Positions 1 through 6,029 of a stretch of 7,748 nucleotides of DNA are shown here, one piece after another. The notes below the pieces were generated by a model. That model was not told the origin of the DNA. It did not search any database and saw nothing but the letters and a program-made list of their open reading frames with translations. Position numbers and translations under genes: made by a program. This DNA is from LMUY01 sp964657445. GTDB taxonomy: Bacteria; Pseudomonadota; Alphaproteobacteria; Acetobacterales; Acetobacteraceae. The stretch is taken from the NCBI GenBank assembly GCA_964657445.1, contig CAZZVB010000200.1:1-7748 (forward strand), in the 5' to 3' direction. The first letter of the stretch is position 1. Each line of letters opens with the position of its first letter.

Positions 1-611
1 AGATCAGCCGGTAGCAGATCGCCGGCCAGCAGGCAGTGCAGGAAGAGCGCAGCGGCACCCGGCGGTCCGATGAGCAAACCGTGATAAACCCATCCGGGAT
101 GGTAGCGCCGCGTGTTGCCCCACGCCGTCGCGTCGAGGTCCGCTGGCTCATGCGCGACTGTGACGCCAGGGATGCCGAGAGGTTGGAACACGAGGCGGTT
201 CAAAGCCGGGCCAAGCGGTCCCGCTTCCTCTTCAATAAGGGTTCGGACCAGGAGATAGCCGGCGTTCGAGTAGCCCCACCCACGCCCCGGCTCGTAAGCC
301 ATCGTATCGCCCTCGGTGCGGGTAAGCATGTCGTGCGCTGACCAGGGCGGTTCACCGCGTGCAACGGCCGTGTGATAGGCCGGCAAGGCGCCGTAGCAGC
401 GCAATCCGGCCCGGTGCTGCAAGAGCTGGCGAAGCGTGAACGGACGGTTGCGGAGAGGGCGGTCGAGTTGCAGGCGGCGTTCGGCCACGAGCGCCAGGGC
501 CGCGCTCGCGAGCACAGTTTTCGCAACGCTCCACCATGGCACTGCCTCTTCGGTGGCAGAATGGACGCCGTTTCCGGACGCGAGCGCGGTGATCAAGGTT
601 GAGGTTGGCAT
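1..611 (-). CDS. Serine hydrolase, beta-lactamase/PBP-like family (3' end outside window)
   Basis: Reading the minus strand from ATG at 611 gives 203 codons with no stop before the window edge, so the C-terminus is missing. The family signature is visible: an SxxK motif, S-V-A-K at residues 28-31, with Ser28 the predicted nucleophile and Lys31 the general base; LLQHRAGL at 63-70, matching the usual LLtHtSGL segment; and a YxN motif, Y-S-N at 114-116, inside EPGRGWGYSNAGY. The third motif (KTG or HxG) would lie beyond position 1. The family covers class C beta-lactamases, DD-peptidases and esterases; substrate cannot be assigned. There is no signal peptide and only 27 residues precede the nucleophile, so the enzyme is probably cytoplasmic. 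The start is well constrained: the frame is open upstream only to a TAG at 654-656, with no other ATG, GTG or TTG. No good ribosome binding site is visible. It is transcribed divergently from the helicase, with 102 bp between the starts. Confidence 0.85.
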   Translation of the reverse strand, partial: MPTSTLITALASGNGVHSATEEAVPWWSVAKTVLASAALALVAERRLQLDRPLRNRPFTLRQLLQHRAGLRCYGALPAYHTAVARGEPPWSAHDMLTRTEGDTMAYEPGRGWGYSNAGYLLVRTLIEEEAGPLGPALNRLVFQPLGIPGVTVAHEPADLDATAWGNTRRYHPGWVYHGLLIGPPGAAALFLHCLLAGDLLPAD

Positions 612-681
612 CGTCGGGTTCTTGGATGAATCATGGGTCGCGCGTTCGCCTACCTACCCTGCACCGGAAAGCGGTTGCTAG

Positions 682-705
682 CTTAAGGGCGCCGCTTGCC
701 TTAAG
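682..705. repeat. 7-bp perfect inverted repeat before the helicase start
   Basis: CTTAAGG at 682-688 is mirrored by CCTTAAG at 699-705 around a 10-base loop. It ends 8 bases before the helicase ATG at 714, where one would expect the Shine-Dalgarno sequence; the bases between (TCCCGGCC) show none. It could be an operator in the divergent 612-713 region or an RNA hairpin that controls translation of the helicase. No convincing -35/-10 pair was found for either direction. The repeat is seen directly; any function is inference. Confidence 0.45.
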
Positions 706-713
706 TCCCGGCC

Positions 714-2408
714 ATGCCTTTTCCTTCAGTCCACCCCGTGCTCGACGCCGCACTGCTGGCGCGCGGCTACGACGAGCCGACTGCCGTGCAATCCGCGGTG
801 CTGCAGCCTGACGCGGAGGGGCGGGACCTGCTGGTCTCCGCACGCACCGGCTCCGGCAAGACGGTGGCCTTCGGGCTTGCGGCGGCGCCGACCCTCATGC
901 CGGATGGCGAGTTGCCGAAACCGGGTGCGCCGATCGCGCTGGCGATTGCGCCGACCCGCGAACTGGCGCTGCAGGTGCAGGCGGAACTGGCCTGGCTGTA
1001 TGCCGGCGCGCGCATCGCATCCTGCGTCGGCGGCATGGATATCAGGCGCGAGGCGCGGGCGCTGGCGCAAGGCTGCCACATCGTGGTGGGAACGCCGGGC
1101 CGGCTGGGCGACCATCTCCGTCGCGGCAACCTCGATCTGTCTGCGCTGAAAGTCGTCGTGCTGGATGAGGCGGATGAGATGCTCGACCTCGGCTTTGCCG
1201 AAGAGCTGGAATTCATCCTGGACGCGGCGCCGGCCGAGCGACGGACCCTGCTGTTCTCCGCCACCATCCCGCACGACATCGCCAAGCTGGCGCGAAAGTA
1301 TCAGCGCAACGCCCTGCGCATCGACACCGTGGACAAGTCGCAGCCGCACAGCGACATCGAATACCGGGCCATCTCGGTCGCTGGCCACGAAGCAGAGGCG
1401 GCGCTGGTCAATGTCCTGCGTTGGTACGAGGCGCCGGGCACGCTGGTGTTCTGCGCCACCCGCGACACCACGAGGCGGCTGCATCTTTCCCTGGTGGAGC
1501 GCGGCTTCTCCGCGGTGATGCTGTCCGGCGAGCTGAGCCAGCATGACCGAACGGCGGCGCTGGACTCGCTGCGGTCCGGGCGCGCGCGGGTGGGCGTTTG
1601 CACCGACGTGGCGGCGCGCGGGCTCGATCTGCCGGCGCTCGACCTGGTGGTGCATGCCGACCTGCCGACCAACCCCGAGACGCTGCTGCATCGCAGCGGA
1701 CGGACGGGCCGGGCGGGGCGTAAGGGCGTGTCGGTGCTGATCGTGCCGCACACGAAGCGGCGCCGGGCGGAGCAGGTGATGAACGCGGCGCGGGTCCACG
1801 CATCCTGGTCGAACGCCCCGAGTGCCGCCGACATCATGGGCCGCGACCGGGAGCGGCTGTTGACCGATCCAATGCTGGACGAGCCGGACGGCCAGGAGAA
1901 AGCCGACGCGGAAGCCCTGCTGGGCGCGCACGATGCGCTTGCGGTGGCGGCGGCGCTGTTGCGGCTGTATCGCCAGCGGCTGCCCCCGCCGGAGCGGATC
2001 ACGCCGGCGCCGACCCCGGCCGCCGGCCCCGCGCCGCGGCCGCCGCGGCCGGCGCCGCGAGAAGATGGGCCGCGGGACCGGCCGGCCGGCGACGCCGGTT
2101 TCGTCCAGTTCCGCGTGGCGGTAGGGCGCAACGACCGGGCCGATCCGAAATGGCTGGTTCCGATGCTGTGCCGGGTCGGCGGGATCACCAAGCGCGAGAT
2201 CGGGGCGATCCGCATCTTCGACACCGACACGCGGTTCGAGATCAGCCGTGACGTCAGCGAAGCGTTCGCGGCGGCGACGGCGGAACCCACCTCGGGGGAG
2301 CCGCGGATCACGCCCGCCGGTGATGGGCCGATGCCGGCCCGCAGCTTCCGCAGCCGGCCAGGCAATGCCGGGCCGCGCGCGAAGGTGCGCAGCAAACGGG
2401 CTGGCTGA
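714..2408 (+). CDS. DEAD-box ATP-dependent RNA helicase with DbpA-type RNA-binding domain
   Basis: This 564-residue protein unwinds or remodels RNA using ATP; relatives (DeaD/CsdA, DbpA) act in ribosome assembly, RNA turnover and cold adaptation. All core motifs are present in order: Q motif (Phe3, GYDEPTAVQ 18-26), motif I ARTGSGKT 43-50, Ia PTRELAL 80-86, GG 106-107, TPGRL 127-131, DEAD 151-154, SAT 182-184, motif IV LVFCATR 244-250, motif V ARGLDLP 301-307, and HRSGRTGRAG 326-335. A Pro/Ala-rich linker (about 423-458) leads to a DbpA-like RNA-binding domain (about 463-517, with VGRND and ITKREIGAIRIF) and a short basic tail. ATG 714 is supported by Phe3 sitting at the right distance from Gln26 and by an in-frame TAA at 702-704. 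It stands alone: divergent from the hydrolase and 157 bp ahead of the transporter operon. The family is certain; DeaD versus another paralogue is not. Confidence 0.95.
   Translation: MPFPSVHPVLDAALLARGYDEPTAVQSAVLQPDAEGRDLLVSARTGSGKTVAFGLAAAPTLMPDGELPKPGAPIALAIAPTRELALQVQAELAWLYAGARIASCVGGMDIRREARALAQGCHIVVGTPGRLGDHLRRGNLDLSALKVVVLDEADEMLDLGFAEELEFILDAAPAERRTLLFSATIPHDIAKLARKYQRNALRIDTVDKSQPHSDIEYRAISVAGHEAEAALVNVLRWYEAPGTLVFCATRDTTRRLHLSLVERGFSAVMLSGELSQHDRTAALDSLRSGRARVGVCTDVAARGLDLPALDLVVHADLPTNPETLLHRSGRTGRAGRKGVSVLIVPHTKRRRAEQVMNAARVHASWSNAPSAADIMGRDRERLLTDPMLDEPDGQEKADAEALLGAHDALAVAAALLRLYRQRLPPPERITPAPTPAAGPAPRPPRPAPREDGPRDRPAGDAGFVQFRVAVGRNDRADPKWLVPMLCRVGGITKREIGAIRIFDTDTRFEISRDVSEAFAAATAEPTSGEPRITPAGDGPMPARSFRSRPGNAGPRAKVRSKRAG
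1986..2061. repeat. GC-only low-complexity stretch in the helicase linker
   Basis: This segment encodes the Pro/Ala/Arg-rich linker between the helicase core and the RNA-binding domain. It is almost pure G and C and contains the 8-base palindrome GCCGCGGC twice, at 2033-2040 and 2042-2049. The repeats probably reflect codon bias on a simple Pro/Ala/Arg linker and are prone to length change. No separate function is claimed. Confidence 0.5.
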
Positions 2409-2423
2409 CGCCGGCGACGGCAT

Positions 2424-2433
2424 AGCAATTGCT
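2424..2433. repeat. 10-bp perfect palindrome AGCAATTGCT in the transporter leader
   Basis: AGCAATTGCT is its own reverse complement and lies 16 bases after the helicase stop codon. It is AT-richer than its surroundings, and its TTGCTT half (2429-2434) recurs at 2441-2446, 12 bases on. A dimeric regulator site is possible. No clear -35/-10 promoter pair could be placed with confidence, so the function is inference. Confidence 0.35.
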
Positions 2434-2448
2434 TGGTTAGTTGCTTCA

Positions 2449-2471
2449 ACGATCCCTGTTTGCAGGGTCGT
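2449..2471 (+). terminator. Possible hairpin terminator after the helicase (no U-tract)
   Basis: ACGATCCCTG (2449-2458) pairs with CAGGGTCGT (2463-2471) over nine base pairs with one bulged T and a TTTG loop. It sits 41 bases after the helicase stop, where a terminator would be expected. The following bases (CAACACCAGC) hold no T-run, so it is not a standard intrinsic terminator; it may instead protect the helicase 3' end or be a leader structure of the downstream operon. Confidence 0.35.
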
Positions 2472-2504
2472 CAACACCAGCTAGGGTCCGCGCAGTAAGC
2501 CTGC

Positions 2505-2550
2505 CCGTCATGCCAGCCATGCGGCCCGCGAGAGGCTGGATAACCACCGT
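2505..2550. repeat. Possible REP-like interspersed palindrome
   Basis: CCAGCC (2513-2518) and GGCTGG (2534-2539) form an inverted repeat with a GC-rich 15-base loop. The flanks (CCCGTCATG before, ATAACCACC after) resemble, from memory, the dispersed intergenic palindromes common in alphaproteobacteria, which often carry a GTCATG-type edge around a GGC/GCC stem. Only one copy lies in the window, so repetition cannot be shown here. It could equally be a leader hairpin of the transporter mRNA. Confidence 0.3.
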
Positions 2551-2556
2551 TACGAT

Positions 2557-2562
2557 GAGGGA
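2557..2562 (+). promoter_or_regulatory. Ribosome binding site supporting the TTG start at 2566
   Basis: GAGGGA lies 3 bases upstream of TTG 2566, a tight but usable Shine-Dalgarno spacing. The nearby ATG at 2555 is out of frame and meets a stop after four codons, and the next in-frame ATG is at residue 23, which would destroy the Tat signal. Together these favour the TTG start. Confidence 0.6.
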
Positions 2563-2565
2563 ATC

Positions 2566-4173
2566 TTGATCATAAAGCGGCGCGACTTCCTGACCTCGAC
2601 CGCGATCGCCGGGGCGGCTGCCGGCACCGGCATGCTGGCCATGCCGCGGTTGTCGCTGGCACAGAACAGCAAGGTGCTGCGCTTCATCCCGCAGGCAAAC
2701 CTGTCGAGCCTGGATGCTGTCGCGGGCACCCAGTATGTGGTCCGCAACGCCGCCATGCTGGTGTGGGACACGCTCTATGGCGTGAACAGCAAGCTCGAGC
2801 CAAAGCCGCAGATGGCCGACAGCGCCGAGGCGAGCGATGACGGCAAGACCTGGACGTTCAAGCTCCGCCCGGGTCTGACCTTCCATGACGGTGAGAAGGT
2901 GCTGCCGAAGGACATCATCGCCAGCATGAAGCGCTGGATGGTGCGCGACACGATGGGCCAGATCATCGCGGCCCAACTGATTGACATGGATGGACCGGAC
3001 GACACAACGGTTCGAATCCACATGACCAAGCCGTTCCCGAAGATGCTGTTCGCGGTCGGCAAGGCGAACTCCCCGATGTGCATGATCATGCCGGAGCGTA
3101 TCGCCAAGACAGACCCGTTCAAGCTGATCACCGAATTCGTCGGCTCTGGCCCGATGAAGTTCGCCGCCAATGAGTGGGTGCCCGGCAGCAAGGCGGTGTT
3201 CACCCGGTTCGAGGGCTACAAGCCGCGCGACGAGGCGTCCGACTGGTCGTCCGGCGGCAAGCGGATGTTCTTTGACCGCATCGAGTGGAACATCATTCCG
3301 GACGCCGCCACGGCGGCCGGCGCGCTGCAGAATGGCGAAGTGGACTGGTGGGAGAACCCGATCCCCGACCTGATCCCGCTGCTGAAGAAGCAATCCGGGC
3401 TGAACGTCGATATCGCCGACCCGCTCGGCAACATCGGGGATTTGCGTTTCAACCATCTCAATCCGCCGTTCAACGACGTGCGGGCGCGCCGCGCCGTCAT
3501 GATGGCGCTCAACCAGGCCGACTTCATGGGCGCCGTGGTGGGTGAGGATGCCAACCTGTGGAAGCCGTGCCCGTCCTACTTCACGCCGGGCACGCCGGCC
3601 TACACCACCGAGGGCGGCCAGATCCTGGAAGGCCCGCGCAAGTATGACGCCGCCAAGGCCTTGCTGAAGGAAGCGGGCTACAATGGCGAGAAGATCGCCA
3701 TGATGGTGCCGACCGACGTCGCGATCACCAAGGCCGAAGGCGACGTCGCCGGCGATATGCTGGCGAAGATCGGCTTGAACGTGGACTACCAGGCGCTGGA
3801 CTGGGGCACGGTGGGCGCACGGCGCTCCATGAAGAAGCCGGTGTCCGAGGGCGGCTGGAATATCTTCTTCACCTGGCACGCGGGTGCGGACTGCATCAAT
3901 CCGGCGCCCTACACCGCCCTGGCCGCCAATGGCGACAAGGCCTGGTTCGGCTGGCCGTCCTCCGACAAGGTCCAGGCCGGCATCGCCGAATGGTATGCCG
4001 CACCCGATGCCGCCGCGGAGAAGGCGGCGCTGGTGAAAACCAACATCGCAGCGTTCGAGGACGTGGTGTATGCGCCGACCGGCTTCTTCCTGGGCTATCA
4101 ATCCTGGAGCAAGAAAGTGTCGGGCGTGGTGAAAGCGCCATTCCCGGTGTTCTGGGACGTCAAGAAGGCCTGA
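2566..4173 (+). CDS. ABC transporter substrate-binding protein, family 5 (peptide/solute), Tat-exported
   Basis: This 535-residue periplasmic receptor would capture a peptide or similar solute and hand it to the permeases encoded just downstream. The N-terminus carries a twin-arginine signal (KRRDFLT at 4-10), a hydrophobic stretch to about residue 25, and a plausible cleavage site after S-L-A (30-32). The mature part has the family 5 hallmark region about 83-124 (a DGKTWTFKLRPGLTFHDG segment preceding a KDIIASMKRW helix) and the later WWENP and LRFNHLNPPFNDVRARRAV segments. Its length is normal for DppA/OppA-type proteins. The start is TTG, chosen for the Tat motif and the upstream GAGGGA. 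Its TGA overlaps the permease ATG by one base. The ligand cannot be read from sequence: this family also binds nickel chelates, glutathione, opines and sugars. Confidence 0.92.
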   Translation: MIIKRRDFLTSTAIAGAAAGTGMLAMPRLSLAQNSKVLRFIPQANLSSLDAVAGTQYVVRNAAMLVWDTLYGVNSKLEPKPQMADSAEASDDGKTWTFKLRPGLTFHDGEKVLPKDIIASMKRWMVRDTMGQIIAAQLIDMDGPDDTTVRIHMTKPFPKMLFAVGKANSPMCMIMPERIAKTDPFKLITEFVGSGPMKFAANEWVPGSKAVFTRFEGYKPRDEASDWSSGGKRMFFDRIEWNIIPDAATAAGALQNGEVDWWENPIPDLIPLLKKQSGLNVDIADPLGNIGDLRFNHLNPPFNDVRARRAVMMALNQADFMGAVVGEDANLWKPCPSYFTPGTPAYTTEGGQILEGPRKYDAAKALLKEAGYNGEKIAMMVPTDVAITKAEGDVAGDMLAKIGLNVDYQALDWGTVGARRSMKKPVSEGGWNIFFTWHAGADCINPAPYTALAANGDKAWFGWPSSDKVQAGIAEWYAAPDAAAEKAALVKTNIAAFEDVVYAPTGFFLGYQSWSKKVSGVVKAPFPVFWDVKKA

Positions 4174-5114
4174 TGTTCGCCTACACGCTCCGGCGGATCA
4201 TCTCGACCATCCCGGTGATGGCGGTCGTGGCGCTGTTCGTCTTCAGCCTGCTGTATCTCGCCCCCGGTGACCCGGCGGCCATCATCGCCGGCGACCAGGC
4301 CAGCCCGGCCGATGTCGAGCGCATCCGGGAGTCGCTGGGGCTGGACCGGCCATTCCTGATCCGGTTCGGTGAGTGGGTCTGGCACGTGCTGAACGGGGAC
4401 CTCGGCCAGTCGATCTTCACCAACCTGCCGGTCACCCACATGATCGCGCAACGTGTCGAGCCGACCGTGTCGCTGATGGTGCTGACGCTGATCTTCTCCA
4501 TCGTGGTGGCCGTGCCGATGGGCGTGGTGGCGGCCTGGAAGCAGGGCACCTGGATCGACCGCGCCGTGATGTTGCTGGCGGTGTTCGGCTTCTCGGTGCC
4601 GGTGTTCGTGGTCGGCTACATCATGGCTTACGTCTTCGCGTTGCAGCTCGATTGGCTGCCGGTGCAGGGCTACACGCCGTTGTCGAGCGGGGTGTGGCCG
4701 TGGTTGTCCAACCTGATCCTGCCGACGCTGACCTTAGGCGGCGCCTTCGTGGCGCTGATCGCCCGTATCACCCGCGCGACCATGCTGGAGGTGCTGAGCC
4801 AGGATTACGTGCGCACGGCGCGGGCGAAGGGGGTCGGGCAGTCGCCGATCCTGTTCGTGCATGCGCTGAAGAATGCGGCGGTGCCGATCGTGACCGTGAT
4901 CGGCCTTGGCGTCGCCGCGCTGATCGGTGGCGCGGTGGTGACTGAGAGCGTGTTCGCCATCCCCGGCATCGGCCGCCTGGTGGTGGATGCGATCCTGCGG
5001 CGCGACTACCCGATCATCCAGGGCGTCGTGCTCATCTTCTCCTTCGTTTACGTGCTGGTGAATCTGGGCGTGGACCTGCTGTACACCGTGTTCGATCCGA
5101 GGATCCGCTATTGA
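4173..5114 (+). CDS. ABC transporter permease, DppB/OppB type
   Basis: This 313-residue inner-membrane protein forms half of the importer channel. It begins with the typical B-type N-terminus: FAYTLRRII, a first membrane helix (about 10-30) and the LAPGDPA motif at 29-35. GDLGQS follows at 75-80, then membrane segments at about 98-120, 131-156, 183-198, 234-256 and 282-305. The cytoplasmic coupling loop (EAA-like) is at about 211-238, with DYVRTARAKG and a conserved LKNAAVPIV; it docks on an ATPase. The frame is open far upstream, but ATG 4173 gives the canonical N-terminus and overlaps the binding-protein TGA by one base (TGATG). AAGAAGG at 4162-4168 is a close-set ribosome site. Length is normal for the family. 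Confidence 0.93.
   Translation: MFAYTLRRIISTIPVMAVVALFVFSLLYLAPGDPAAIIAGDQASPADVERIRESLGLDRPFLIRFGEWVWHVLNGDLGQSIFTNLPVTHMIAQRVEPTVSLMVLTLIFSIVVAVPMGVVAAWKQGTWIDRAVMLLAVFGFSVPVFVVGYIMAYVFALQLDWLPVQGYTPLSSGVWPWLSNLILPTLTLGGAFVALIARITRATMLEVLSQDYVRTARAKGVGQSPILFVHALKNAAVPIVTVIGLGVAALIGGAVVTESVFAIPGIGRLVVDAILRRDYPIIQGVVLIFSFVYVLVNLGVDLLYTVFDPRIRY
5099..5103 (+). promoter_or_regulatory. Ribosome binding site supporting the TTG start at 5111
   Basis: GAGGA ends 7 bases upstream of TTG 5111, an ideal spacing, and lies inside the last codons of the preceding permease. It supports the TTG that overlaps the upstream stop (TTGA) as the true start of the second permease. Confidence 0.65.
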
Positions 5115-6016
5115 GCACCACCTATTTTGGCAAAGGCGGCATCGCTGCGCCGCTGCCGGACGTGCTGCCCCCGGTCAAGGTGCGCGGGCGCGTCCGAACC
5201 TTCATCCGGCGCAACCCGACCATCGTGGCCGGCGGCGTGCTGCTGGCGCTGATCGTCTTCGTGTCGGTCTTCGCGCCCCTGCTATGGACGGTGGACCCGA
5301 CGGCGCTGGCGCCGGCCAAGCGTACGCGTCCCCCATCCGCGATCTATTGGTTCGGTACCGATATGCTGGGCCGCGACATCTATTCCCGCGTGCTGTACGG
5401 CGGCCGGGTCTCTCTGATCGTGGGCTTCGCCGTGGCCTTCGTCGCGTCCGGCGTCGGCATGCTGATCGGCGTGGTGGCCGGGTACGTGAAGCTGGTGGAC
5501 GCGATCATCATGCGCATCATGGACGGGCTGATGTCCATCCCGCCGATCCTGCTTGCCATCGCGTTGATGGCCTTGACCCGGGGCAGCGTGCAGAACGTCA
5601 TCATCGCCATTTCGGTCGCGGAAGTTCCGCGCGTGACGCGCCTGGTGCGCGGCGTGGTGCTGAGCCTGCGGGAGCAGCCTTACGTCGAGGCGGCGGTGGC
5701 GACCGGCACGCGCACGCCGGCGGTGATCCTGAAGCACATCCTGCCGAACACGCTGGCGCCGATTCTGGTGCAGGCGACGTTCATCTGCGCCTCCGCAATG
5801 ATCACGGAGGCGATCCTGTCGTTCATCGGCGCCGGCACGCCGCCGATCATCCCGTCCTGGGGCAACATCATGGCCGAGGGCAGGGCGCTGTGGCAGGTCA
5901 AGCCGTTCATCGTGTTCTTCCCCGCGCTGTTCCTGTCCGCAACGGTCCTGGCGGTGAACCTGCTCGGCGACGGCCTGCGCGACATGCTGGACCCCCGGCT
6001 GGCGAAGCGGATTTGA
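5111..6016 (+). CDS. ABC transporter permease, DppC/OppC type
   Basis: This 301-residue protein is the second half of the membrane channel. It shows the C-type layout: a basic cytoplasmic N-terminus (about 1-36, RVRTFIRRNP), the first membrane helix (about 37-58), a periplasmic segment with FGTDMLGRDIYSR at 81-93 that is diagnostic of the OppC/DppC group, and membrane segments at about 100-123, 143-155, 214-238 and 266-286. The EAA coupling loop is at about 191-213 (YVEAAVATG, then LKHILPN). It ends with GDGLRDMLDPRL, also typical. The start is TTG, overlapping the previous gene by 4 bases and served by GAGGA at 5099-5103. The D-type ATPase gene follows after 13 bases. Confidence 0.93.
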   Translation: MSTTYFGKGGIAAPLPDVLPPVKVRGRVRTFIRRNPTIVAGGVLLALIVFVSVFAPLLWTVDPTALAPAKRTRPPSAIYWFGTDMLGRDIYSRVLYGGRVSLIVGFAVAFVASGVGMLIGVVAGYVKLVDAIIMRIMDGLMSIPPILLAIALMALTRGSVQNVIIAISVAEVPRVTRLVRGVVLSLREQPYVEAAVATGTRTPAVILKHILPNTLAPILVQATFICASAMITEAILSFIGAGTPPIIPSWGNIMAEGRALWQVKPFIVFFPALFLSATVLAVNLLGDGLRDMLDPRLAKRI

Positions 6017-6029
6017 GCGGGCAGGCCTG

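Noticed and set aside
352..537. Short open frames on either strand within 36-843 (for example 352-537 minus, 372-602 plus, 631-843 minus)
   Set aside because: They overlap the serine hydrolase or the helicase in other frames and lack motifs; the hydrolase frame carries SxxK and YxN in the right order and spacing.
622..656. TTGGAT ... TACCTA as a promoter for the helicase
   Set aside because: The spacing of 23 bases is too long for a standard promoter and both hexamers are poor matches.
726..2477. 583-codon open frame on the minus strand opposite the helicase
   Set aside because: It mirrors the helicase codons in a GC-rich genome, is dominated by Arg, His, Gln and Gly, and has no recognisable domain; the plus-strand gene has every helicase motif.
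2446..4101. 551-codon open frame on the minus strand opposite the binding protein
   Set aside because: Composition is typical of an antisense shadow (His, Arg, Gly rich), with no motif, and it crosses the leader region; the plus strand encodes a complete family 5 binding protein.
3990..4172. N-terminal extension of the first permease from ATG 3990
   Set aside because: These 61 codons lie within the binding-protein gene in another frame and give a charged, non-family sequence; ATG 4173 gives the canonical permease N-terminus.
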